NCBI RefSeq assembly: GCF_003248515.1
Contig: NZ_QFOB01000002.1
Span: 248,001-312,000, forward strand
Direction: 5' to 3'
Origin: Sphingomonas sp.
GTDB lineage: Bacteria; Pseudomonadota; Alphaproteobacteria; Sphingomonadales; Sphingomonadaceae
Length of the DNA: 64,000 nt
A program made the translations under genes and the position numbers. This document shows, piece after piece, positions 45,834 through 53,832 of this stretch (the stretch's first letter is position 1; each line of letters starts with the position of its first letter). The notes beneath the pieces were generated by a model. It had not been told where the DNA came from. It worked only from the letters and a program-made list of their open reading frames with translations, and searched no databases.

Positions 45834-46134
45834 GCGCGTTCCCCCCTTTTCGTGGCGCCGAGCCCCCTGGGCGCCACAGGGATATTCAACCGAAACGGAT
45901 CGAATTCGGCAAGGTCGAAGTGCCCGGAGATTGTCCGACGCATCTTCGGTTCATTCGGACCCTGACGATAAGATCCTTTTTTCGTGGGGTTTTCCAAAGA
46001 AAAACGTTTCTTCGAGGTGCCAATAGCCGCGCGAGAAAAACTGTGGATTCGCTTGGCGATAATCCGCGTGGTCCTGATGACGCACCTGTCGCCATGCTGG
46101 AAGCTCACGGATATTCGAAAGGATCAGGCTCGTT
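45834..46134. other. Leader region of the wecB-type gene
   Basis: These 301 bp separate two minus-strand genes. Close to the epimerase start lie the AGGGGGGA site (45847-45840) and an 8-bp hairpin. AT-richer sequence around 45975-46010 (runs of T and A) is the likeliest promoter position, but I cannot fix -35 and -10 boxes. There is no clear terminator for the RND operon and no gene. Confidence 0.4.
45852..45877 (-). promoter_or_regulatory. 5'-UTR hairpin directly upstream of the epimerase ribosome binding site
   Basis: On the minus strand GTGGCGCC pairs with GGCGCCAC around a 10-base loop, ending four bases before the AAGGGGGGA ribosome binding site. With no U-tract it is unlikely to be a terminator. 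It may protect the mRNA end or hold the ribosome site open. Confidence 0.5.
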
Positions 46135-49100
46135 TCACTCCGCCGGGGCCGTATGATGCCCGCCGCCGGTTTCTGGCGCGTCCGCCAGTGCGGCTTCCAG
46201 CCGGCGGGTCACGTCCAGCGGCGATCCGGTGCGGCGTGCGAACCAGCCATAGAGCAACGGGATGATGAAGAGCGTGATGATCGTCGCGATCGATACGCCG
46301 AACACGATCACCACGCCGATGGCGGATCGCGCGCCCGCGCCCGCGCCATGGCTCATCGCCAGCGGCACGGCGCCCAGCACGGTGGCGATCGAGGTCATCA
46401 GGATCGGCCGCAGGCGGCGCACCGACGCGTGGACGATCGCGGCATGCAGGGCCATTCCCTCGTCGCGCAGCTGGTTGGCGAACTCCACGATCAGGATGCC
46501 GTTCTTGGCGGCGAGGCCCACGAGCATGACGATGCCGATCTGGCTGAACAGATTGATCGTGACATGCGCCAGCGACAGTCCGATCACGCCGCCGGCCACC
46601 GCCAGCGGAACCGTCGCGATGATGACGGCGGGGTGGATGAAGCTTTCGAACTGGGCCGCCAGCAGCAGATAGATGATGACGACGGTGATGCCGAACACGA
46701 TCCAGATCGAGCTGCCCGTCTGCTTCAGGGACTGGCTCTCGCCGCGATAGCCGACGGCCAGCACCTCGGGGCTCTTGGCGGCTTCGTCCTCGAAGAACTT
46801 CAGCGCCTTGCCTAGGGAATAGCCCGGCGCGAGCCCGCCCTGGAAGGTGATGGCGCGGATCTTGTTGAAACGGCCCAGTTCGCGCGCGGTGGAGCTGGCG
46901 CGCATCTTCACCAGATTGGAAAGCGGGACGAGGCCACCGCTGCGCGAGCGGACATAAACGCTGGCGAGGCGCGTCTCGTCGTTGCGGCCCTTGGCCTCGG
47001 CCTGCACCATCACGCGATATTCCTTGCCGTTGTCGGCATAGGTGGAAACGCGGCGGGAGCCCATCAGCGTCTGCAGCGCCTGGCTCACATCGTCCACGGA
47101 GACGCCCAGATCGCCCGCGCGCTTGGTATCGACGTCGATCAGCACCTGCGGCTTGGATTCCACATAATCGGCATCGACGTTCACGAGCCCCGGATTTTCG
47201 CGCACGGCGGCGAAGATGCGATCGCGCGCCCGGGCGAGATCGGGATAGGTGGCGCCCGCGATCACGAAATTCACTGGCTGGCCGCGGCCGCGCCCCAGCG
47301 AGGATCGCACGGTGGCGTTGCCGCGCACGGAGGTAAGCTCCGCGAGCTTGGAATTGACCGTCTTCACCACATCCAGCGAGGTGGCGGTGCGCTCCTCCCA
47401 CGGCCGCAGGAAAACGGTCATGCTGCCCGCGTTGAAATCCTCGGTCGCGCTGGTGGAATAAGGCAGCCGGGTGCTCATCGCGCGCACGGGGCCATCGCCG
47501 ATGAGCGGGAGCAGCACCGTTTCCGCCTGCTTGGTGAAGCGGTTGAGCTGGTCGAAGCCGGTTCCCTCGGGCGCGTTCAGGCGCACTTCGATAACGCCGG
47601 TATCCTCCGGGGGCACCAGTTCGGTATCCACCGTCATGAACAGCCAGGCGGATCCGGCGAGGAAGGCGCACACCACGAGGATCACCGGCAGCGGACGGGC
47701 CATCACCCGCTCCAGCGTGCGTTCATAGGCGCGCTCCAGCCGATCGAAGCTGCGATCGATGAAGGCGGCCAGACGGCCCGGCTTTTCGTTGCGCAGCAGC
47801 TTGGAACACAGCATCGGCGCGAGGCTGAGCGCGAGCACGCCGGAAATGGCGACCGATGCGATCATCGCCACCGCCAGCTCACGAAACAGAAGCCCCGTCT
47901 GGCCCGCGATGAACATCACCGGCACGAACACCGCGCAGACGACGAGCGTGGTGGAAATCACCGCGAACCCCACCTGCCGCGTGCCCCGGAAGGAAGCGAC
48001 GAGCGGATCTTCCCCGCCGACGATACGGTGGTGGATATTTTCCAGCACGACGATCGCATCGTCCACCACCAGGCCGATCGCGAGCACCAGCGCCAGCAGT
48101 GTCAGCAGGTTGATCGAAAAACCGCAGGCCCACAGCACGGCAAAGGTGGCAAGCAGGCAGATCGGCACGGTGATGGCCGGGATCAGGGTCGCCCGCCACG
48201 AACCCAGGAACAGGAAGATCACCGCCACCACCAGCACGGCCGCCTCGGCCAGCGTGTGATACACGCCCCGGATTGCTTCCTCGATGAAGATGGACGTGTC
48301 CGATCCGATCAGGATCTGCACGCCCGGCGGCAATTCCTTCTGGATATCGTTGGCCAGCTTCTTGGCGGCCTGCGCCACGGCGAGTGTGTTGGCGCCGGAT
48401 TGCTTGATGATGCCCATGCCGACGCCGGTCTGCTGATTGTAGCGCCAGCTGGTGTAAGGGTTTTCCGGCCCCTGCTCGACGCGCGCGACATCGCCCAGGC
48501 GGACGAGATAGCCATCCGTGCCGCGCCCGATGACGAGGCTGCGGAAGTCGGCCGCCGTGCGGAAGCCGCGATTGACGCGCAGAGTGAGGTTTTGCGATGC
48601 GGATTCGATCCGGCCGGCGGGAAGCTCCACATTCTGCGAGCGCAGCGCCGTCTCGACATCCTTGGGCGTCAGCCGGAAGGCGGCGAGGCGATCCGGATCC
48701 AGCCACACCCGCATGGAGGGGCGGGCAAGTCCGCGTATCTGGATCTCCGCCACACCATCGATCGTGGAGAAGCGATCCTTGATGTAGCGCTCGACATAAT
48801 CGGAAAGCTTCATCTTGTCCCAGCCGGGCGCCTGCACCGTCAGGAACATGATGGCCTGCGCATCCGCATCCACCTTCTTCACGATCGGCGGCAGGATATC
48901 CTCGGGCAGGTCGTTGAGCGCGCCCGATACGCGATCTCGCACGTCATTGGCGGCGGCGTCCACGTCGCGGTCGGCGCGGAATTCGATGGAGATGTTGGAA
49001 AGCCCGTCCGACGAAGTGGAGGTGATCGTCTCGATCCCCTCGATGCCGGCCAGATTTTCCTCCAGCGGCTGCGTGACGCGGCTTTCCATGATCGCGGCGG

Positions 49101-49263
49101 CCGCGCCGATATAGTTGGTCTGCACGGAAACGACGGGCGGATCCGTCTCCGGATATTCGCGGACCGAGAGATTCAGGAAGCCGACGATGCCGATGATCGT
49201 GAGCAGGATCGCGCCGACCGCGGCGACGACCGGCCTGCGGACGGACAGGTCGGAAAGGAACAT
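46135..49263 (-). CDS. RND efflux transporter permease (HAE1 family)
   Basis: A 1042-residue inner-membrane proton-driven exporter with the AcrB architecture: 12 membrane helices and two large periplasmic loops at about 30-335 and 560-860. Proton relay residues are present as the Asp pair in TM4 (AIGLVVDDAIVVLENIHH) and Lys in TM10 (VGLAAKNGILIVEF). The N-terminus MFLSDLSVRRPVVAAVGAIL is typical of HAE1 pumps from MexF/OqxB-like branches. It starts three bases after the adaptor gene stop, so the two form one unit. There is no outer-membrane TolC partner next to it; one must be supplied elsewhere. Substrates are unknown. Confidence 0.96.
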   Translation of the reverse strand: MFLSDLSVRRPVVAAVGAILLTIIGIVGFLNLSVREYPETDPPVVSVQTNYIGAAAAIMESRVTQPLEENLAGIEGIETITSTSSDGLSNISIEFRADRDVDAAANDVRDRVSGALNDLPEDILPPIVKKVDADAQAIMFLTVQAPGWDKMKLSDYVERYIKDRFSTIDGVAEIQIRGLARPSMRVWLDPDRLAAFRLTPKDVETALRSQNVELPAGRIESASQNLTLRVNRGFRTAADFRSLVIGRGTDGYLVRLGDVARVEQGPENPYTSWRYNQQTGVGMGIIKQSGANTLAVAQAAKKLANDIQKELPPGVQILIGSDTSIFIEEAIRGVYHTLAEAAVLVVAVIFLFLGSWRATLIPAITVPICLLATFAVLWACGFSINLLTLLALVLAIGLVVDDAIVVLENIHHRIVGGEDPLVASFRGTRQVGFAVISTTLVVCAVFVPVMFIAGQTGLLFRELAVAMIASVAISGVLALSLAPMLCSKLLRNEKPGRLAAFIDRSFDRLERAYERTLERVMARPLPVILVVCAFLAGSAWLFMTVDTELVPPEDTGVIEVRLNAPEGTGFDQLNRFTKQAETVLLPLIGDGPVRAMSTRLPYSTSATEDFNAGSMTVFLRPWEERTATSLDVVKTVNSKLAELTSVRGNATVRSSLGRGRGQPVNFVIAGATYPDLARARDRIFAAVRENPGLVNVDADYVESKPQVLIDVDTKRAGDLGVSVDDVSQALQTLMGSRRVSTYADNGKEYRVMVQAEAKGRNDETRLASVYVRSRSGGLVPLSNLVKMRASSTARELGRFNKIRAITFQGGLAPGYSLGKALKFFEDEAAKSPEVLAVGYRGESQSLKQTGSSIWIVFGITVVIIYLLLAAQFESFIHPAVIIATVPLAVAGGVIGLSLAHVTINLFSQIGIVMLVGLAAKNGILIVEFANQLRDEGMALHAAIVHASVRRLRPILMTSIATVLGAVPLAMSHGAGAGARSAIGVVIVFGVSIATIITLFIIPLLYGWFARRTGSPLDVTRRLEAALADAPETGGGHHTAPAE

Positions 49264-49266
49264 GGC

Positions 49267-50352
49267 TCAGCCGCCTCCGCCGGTCTGCTTTTCGGCCGGG
49301 CCGGACAGGCGCACCGTCTGCCCGTCCGCCACCTTCACGACGCCTTCGGTGATGATGCGCGCGTCGGCCGGCAGCCCCTTGATCTCGATCAGCCCGTCAT
49401 CGTGCAGCCCGGTGGTGACAGGCGTGCGCTTGGCCTTGAGATCGGCGCCCACGACATAGACGTAGCGATCCGATCCATCGCCGACGACGGCCAGTTCCGG
49501 CACGGCCATCGCCTTGCGCGTCGCGGCCTCGATCCCCACCGTCAGCAGCATGCCGGGCTTCAGCCGGTTGCCGGGATTGGGCAGGATGGCGCGGATCGTG
49601 GCGGCGCGCGTGGCGGGATCGATCACGGGATCGATCGTCTCGATATGGCCGCGCACCGGCTCATCCGGATAGGCGGCGGCGATCGCCTGCAGGGGCTGGC
49701 CGGTGTGGATGGAGGACAATGCCGTCTCCGGCACGGTGAAATCCAGCTTGATCCGCGACATGTCGGAAATGGTGGCGACGGGCGTGCCCTGGTTCACGAT
49801 AGCGCCTTCGGAAACCGTACGCAGCGAGACATAGCCGGAAAAGGGCGCGCGCAGCACGCGATCGGCGATCTGCGCGCGGGCATTGTCCGCATCCGATCGG
49901 GCGCGGCGGGCGGCCGCCACCTGCTGATCCAGCGTCGTGCCGGTGGCGAATCCCTGCGCGCTCAGCGCCTGGATGCGGCGCAGCTGCGACATGGCCTGCG
50001 CCTCGTCCGCCTGCGCGGCGGCGAGGGAGGCCTGCTCCTGGCCCTGCGCCAGGATCGCGATGATCTGGCCCTTCCGCACATAGCCGCCATCCTCGAAGAA
50101 CAGCCGATCGATCCGCTCCGTCACCGGTGCCGCCAGCGTCACCTGTTCGTTCGCCCGCGCGGTGCCTACGGTCTCGACGCGTTCGATGAACATATGCGGT
50201 GTCGCCGCGGCGGCCGCCACCAGCGGCGCCAGCTTCTTCGAAGCGGTCACTCCCTTGCCGCAGCCACCGACCAGCGCGAGCAGGCCGAGCGCCAGCACAT
50301 GCCGCCCCGGCGCCGGGGAGGGGCGATGCGGCAGGGGCGGACGCAGGCTCAT
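49267..50352 (-). CDS. RND efflux periplasmic adaptor (membrane fusion protein), lipoprotein
   Basis: A 361-residue HlyD/AcrA-type adaptor that bridges the RND permease and an outer-membrane channel. The leader ends in LALGLLALVGGC with lipidated Cys31. Barrel-sandwich halves flank the hairpin (VTERIDRLFFEDGGYVRKGQ; VLRAPFSGYVSLRTVSEGAI), with a short alpha-hairpin at about 110-160. I chose the ATG at 50352, which places a Pro/Arg-rich stretch before the leader; the longer frame overlaps the metalloprotease coding region. Operon order is metalloprotease (61 bp gap), adaptor, permease. Confidence 0.94.
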   Translation of the reverse strand: MSLRPPLPHRPSPAPGRHVLALGLLALVGGCGKGVTASKKLAPLVAAAAATPHMFIERVETVGTARANEQVTLAAPVTERIDRLFFEDGGYVRKGQIIAILAQGQEQASLAAAQADEAQAMSQLRRIQALSAQGFATGTTLDQQVAAARRARSDADNARAQIADRVLRAPFSGYVSLRTVSEGAIVNQGTPVATISDMSRIKLDFTVPETALSSIHTGQPLQAIAAAYPDEPVRGHIETIDPVIDPATRAATIRAILPNPGNRLKPGMLLTVGIEAATRKAMAVPELAVVGDGSDRYVYVVGADLKAKRTPVTTGLHDDGLIEIKGLPADARIITEGVVKVADGQTVRLSGPAEKQTGGGG

Positions 50353-50413
50353 GCCCCGCGAGCCGGCGATGCCGCGCGGCCGCGGCGCTGCTTCATGCGC
50401 GGAAGCGCCGGGA

Positions 50414-52870
50414 TCACAGCGGCTCCATCCAGTCAAAATCCGGGCTGCCGCCGATCGGCATGCCGGGCGGGATGGTGGGCGCGACCTGCTTCTTGGCGAA
50501 TTCGCGGGCCAGCATGTCCTCGTCGGTCAGCAATTTGGCGACGCTCCGGCTCCACGCGCCATCCTCGCCCGCGCCGCCCCTGGCGAGGCGGCCGGCGATC
50601 GTGCGCAGCCTGTCGTTGACGATCGCCACCACATCCGGCGAGCTTTCCGGATCACGGGCGACGCGAGCCATGGTGATGAGCGCGCGATAGGCCACGCGCC
50701 GCGCGACCGCATCGCCGCGCTGGTCCACCGTGGCCGCCGTGATCCGGTCGAGCAGCAGATCGAGGCCGGGCAGCGAGGGATCACGGCGATGCTGCTCATA
50801 GACGCGGATCAGGCGCGTGGGATCCAGCAGCGCATCCAGCGTGATTTGTGCGGCGACATCGGCCGCCACCAGCGGATCGAAGGCGGTATAGGCCGCCGTC
50901 TTGAACACCTCCTGGCTGAACTGCACGTTGCGCGGCCCCGTGGCGGCCGACGACAGCGGCATGACCAGCCGGTCCGGAACCGTCAGTTCCTTCGAGGACA
51001 GGGTTTCCAGCAGCGCATCGAGCGCGGCCGTCTGCATCGCGGCCGGTGCGGGCTTGGCGAAATCGCGGCCGTCTCCGACGACGAGATAGTCATAATCGAT
51101 GCCGCCGATCGCCTTGGCGGCCGAATAGACGCTGTAGCGGTGGAGCAGCCACACGGGCACGAACACGCGCTGGAGATTCGCCATCGGCTCGCCATGATGG
51201 AGCACGCCCGGGCCGAAATTGTTGAGCGCCACGCGGCGCACGGCCATGATCTGTTTCAGCGATGCGGTGGGATCGGGGCCGTCATCCCACATGCTCGAAT
51301 AGGGGCTCACGCCTTCGGGGCCGCGGCTGCCGTCGATCACGTAGCGCACCTTGCCCTGGATGGCCTGCGCCTTGTCCCACGCCCATTTGTCGGGATCCAC
51401 GCCGGGCGGCGGCACCGAATAGAGCCAGTCCACCGTGAAATCGTCCCATGCGCCGCCGCCATCCTTGTAGGCGTCGGACAGGTCGATCTTGCCGTCCACC
51501 AGCTTGATGCGCGGGAAGGGATATTCCATCACCGAGGTGCGATCCTCGGTCGATCCGATGAAATTGTGCTGGAAGCCCAGCGCATGGCCCACCTCGTGCG
51601 CGCCGAGCTGGCGGATGCGCGACAGGCTCACGCGCACGGGATCGTTGGCGGTGCCCTTGTTTTCCTCCGCCGTTCCCACGAGGCCCTCGAACAGGATCAT
51701 GTCCTGCCGCACGCGCAGCGCGCCCAGCACGACGTTGCCCTTCACGATCTCGCCCGTGCGCGGATCGGTGATTCCGCCGCCATAGGACCAGCCGCGCGTC
51801 AGCCGGTTCGTCCAGTTGACCATGTTGTAGCGCACGTCGAGCGGATCGGCACCCGGCGGCAGGATCCTGGCCTCGAATGCATCGATGAAGCCGGCTTTGT
51901 CGAACGCCGTCTTCCAGTAGTTCACGCCTTCCATCAGCGCGGTGCGCACCGGCTCGGGCGCGGCCGTGTCGATGTAGAAGATGATCGGCTTCTTCACCTT
52001 CGAGCGCGGGGCCGAGGGATCGACCTTCTCCAGGCGGAAGCGGTTGGCGACGATCTGGGCCACGTCCTGCCCCAGCGGCGTGCCGTAATCATAATGAAGA
52101 TCGCCGAACGTGCCGGAGCGCTGATCATATTTCAGCGGTACGAAGCCCGGCGCCGGCAGGCGGACGAAGCTGTGGTGGACGATGAAGCTCACCTGCCGCC
52201 GATCAGGCGCGATGCTGCTCACGTCGCGGCCGGGCTGGTCCGAGGTGAAAGTCTGGAGCGCATCCACCTCGATATTGTCCGGGAAGGCTTTCAGCGAGGC
52301 GGCGTCGACCGCGCTCAGCGCCTCCGCCAGGCGAAAGCCCCGCCCGCCGGCGGCGCTGTTGCCCCCCGTGAAGCTGGCCCCGCCGCCCAGCCGGTCCGCA
52401 ATGCCCACCACGTCCCTGCCGAGGAAAGGCGTCACGTCCACGACGAGCGCGCCCGAGGCATCGGTGGAAACCACGTCCAGCATCGCGATGACGCTGACGG
52501 GGAAGCTCTCGATCCCGCCCTTCACGACATCGGCATCGCCCGTCGCGCGGAACTGGTGATTCTCGAAGATCACCGCCACCTTCTTGCCGATCCGCTTGAA
52601 GGCCAGGATCTGCTGGCTGCCGGTCATGCCGCGATCCAGCGTGATATCGGCCGAGCCCAGGCCCTCGCGAATCGAGCTGGCATAGAGGTAGCGGCCGGCG
52701 ATTCCCTGCGCGTCGGGCGCGGGAAGCGTGAAAAACACGCGGCCTTCCCCGGCCACGGCGCGAACGGGCAGCAAGGCTGCGGCCGGCGCCTGCGCAACGG
52801 CGCAATCGAGCGCATTTGCCGCCCACACGGATGCCATCAACGCGCCGATGGCGCGCGCCTTCCAGATCAT
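50414..52870 (-). CDS. Exported zinc metalloprotease (DUF5117/DUF4953 type, metzincin-like)
   Basis: An 818-residue protein with a signal peptide (MIWKARAIGALMASVWAANA). An N-terminal region of DUF5117 type is followed by a catalytic part with the extended zinc motif HEVGHALGFQHNF (His425, Glu426, His429, His435), the metzincin pattern HExxHxxGxxH. A Met-turn candidate (SVMEYP) follows about 20 residues later. Function of the family is poorly studied; many are periplasmic or secreted in Bacteroidetes and Sphingomonadales. GGGGG lies four bases before the ATG at 52870. It heads the RND operon and is divergent from the Lrp-family regulator. A homologue begins at 62810. Confidence 0.93.
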   Translation of the reverse strand: MIWKARAIGALMASVWAANALDCAVAQAPAAALLPVRAVAGEGRVFFTLPAPDAQGIAGRYLYASSIREGLGSADITLDRGMTGSQQILAFKRIGKKVAVIFENHQFRATGDADVVKGGIESFPVSVIAMLDVVSTDASGALVVDVTPFLGRDVVGIADRLGGGASFTGGNSAAGGRGFRLAEALSAVDAASLKAFPDNIEVDALQTFTSDQPGRDVSSIAPDRRQVSFIVHHSFVRLPAPGFVPLKYDQRSGTFGDLHYDYGTPLGQDVAQIVANRFRLEKVDPSAPRSKVKKPIIFYIDTAAPEPVRTALMEGVNYWKTAFDKAGFIDAFEARILPPGADPLDVRYNMVNWTNRLTRGWSYGGGITDPRTGEIVKGNVVLGALRVRQDMILFEGLVGTAEENKGTANDPVRVSLSRIRQLGAHEVGHALGFQHNFIGSTEDRTSVMEYPFPRIKLVDGKIDLSDAYKDGGGAWDDFTVDWLYSVPPPGVDPDKWAWDKAQAIQGKVRYVIDGSRGPEGVSPYSSMWDDGPDPTASLKQIMAVRRVALNNFGPGVLHHGEPMANLQRVFVPVWLLHRYSVYSAAKAIGGIDYDYLVVGDGRDFAKPAPAAMQTAALDALLETLSSKELTVPDRLVMPLSSAATGPRNVQFSQEVFKTAAYTAFDPLVAADVAAQITLDALLDPTRLIRVYEQHRRDPSLPGLDLLLDRITAATVDQRGDAVARRVAYRALITMARVARDPESSPDVVAIVNDRLRTIAGRLARGGAGEDGAWSRSVAKLLTDEDMLAREFAKKQVAPTIPPGMPIGGSPDFDWMEPL

Positions 52871-53004
52871 GAAGCCCCCAAATTTTCTGCCGGCCCGTGC
52901 CGCACCTGCGATGAGGCTAGCATGTTTCCGGCTTGTGCATCCCTTCAATTTTCGACAGGAATGTGCTCAACAGTGCAGGATTTCCAATTAGGACGACGAA
53001 ACTC

Positions 53005-53508
53005 ATGGACGAATCTGGTAGCTATTCGATCGATGCCACAGACTTTCGCATCCTGCGGGAGTTGAGCGCGGATGGGCGGGCCTCCGATGTCAATCTCGGC
53101 GAACGCGTCCATTTGTCCAGCACCGCCGCCGCCCGGCGCCGTAAGATACTGGAAGAGCGCGGCGCCATCGCAGGATATACGTCAAAGCTGGATCTGCCGA
53201 GGCTCGGTTTCGGCATCGTCGTGATGGTGGCGATCGAATTGTCGAGCCAGGCCGAGCAGGCGCTGGTGGAATTCGAGACGGCGGTCGTGAAATGCCCCTC
53301 CATGTCCTATTGCAGCTTCGTCTCCGGGGACACGGATTTCCTGATGATGGTCCATGTCCGCAGCCTCGAGGATTATGATCGCGTCTATCGCAGCGAGCTT
53401 TCCACGCTGCCGCATGTCGCCAAGATCCGCTCCAGCTTCGTCATGCGCGAAGTGATGCACCGTACCGTCGCGCCGATCGTCTTCAGCGGGCCGGGCGAGG
53501 GGCGCTGA
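53005..53508 (+). CDS. Lrp/AsnC family transcriptional regulator
   Basis: A 167-residue feast-famine regulator. Residues about 12-65 form the helix-turn-helix (DATDFRILRELSADGRASDV; HLSSTAAARRRKILEERGAI), and about 75-155 form the RAM ligand-binding and oligomerisation domain (VMVAIELSSQ; CSFVSGDTDFLMMVHVRSLE). It lacks obvious additional domains. It is divergent from the metalloprotease-RND operon (134 bp) and lies upstream of the TonB-receptor gene, whose leader holds a 17-bp palindrome. Such proteins usually sense an amino acid or peptide. The ligand cannot be told. Confidence 0.94.
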   Translation: MDESGSYSIDATDFRILRELSADGRASDVNLGERVHLSSTAAARRRKILEERGAIAGYTSKLDLPRLGFGIVVMVAIELSSQAEQALVEFETAVVKCPSMSYCSFVSGDTDFLMMVHVRSLEDYDRVYRSELSTLPHVAKIRSSFVMREVMHRTVAPIVFSGPGEGR

Positions 53509-53832
53509 TTTTCGCCCGTTGAATTTGTTGCGGTGGTTTTACGCGCTCAACTCGTCGCGAGCGCTTGAAAGCGGATCTTCATGAGGCGGGATTGGTGGAT
53601 TTCCAACCAATCGCCCGCAAAATGTGTGAAGATTGATTGGATCGAATACGGCGGTTCTGTTACACCTTGTTCATCGCAGGAGATTCGGACGATCGGGGCG
53701 GAGCATGTACTCCGCCCCGGATGAGATCCAATCCGTTGAAGACGTCAAAAATATAAATATCAGGGTGATATTAAAAACATAAATAGAGCGGAGAGGATCG
53801 CTCGGCAGCCATTCAATTGAAGGGGGCAATCG
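53509..53832. other. Promoter region of the TonB-dependent receptor
   Basis: These 324 bp follow the Lrp-family gene and hold three inverted repeats: GCGGGATTGGT pairing with ACCAATCGCCCGC (53586-53618, two-base bulge), a 10-bp G/C stem at 53694-53719 (CGGGGCGGAG/CTCCGCCCCG, loop CATGTA) and the AT-rich palindrome at 53756-53772. None has a U-tract. The stretch from 53740 to 53790 is the most AT-rich in the region. GGGGG lies six bases before the receptor ATG. Confidence 0.5.
53756..53772. promoter_or_regulatory. Candidate Lrp-type operator upstream of the TonB-dependent receptor
   Basis: AATATCA-GGG-TGATATT is a perfect 7-bp inverted repeat with a 3-base spacer, set in AT-rich DNA 60 bp before the receptor start. 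Size and symmetry fit Lrp/AsnC sites, and the only nearby regulator gene is of that family. Assignment is by position and symmetry only. Confidence 0.5.

Noticed and set aside
48028..53065. Two long plus-strand frames (863 and 967 codons) opposite the RND and metalloprotease genes
   Set aside because: Low-complexity His/Arg/Asp-rich products with no recognisable domain; the minus-strand genes carry clear catalytic and transport motifs.
53694..53719. 10-bp G/C hairpin after the Lrp-family gene as a terminator
   Set aside because: No U-tract on either strand and it sits about 185 bp from the stop codon; left as an unexplained inverted repeat.
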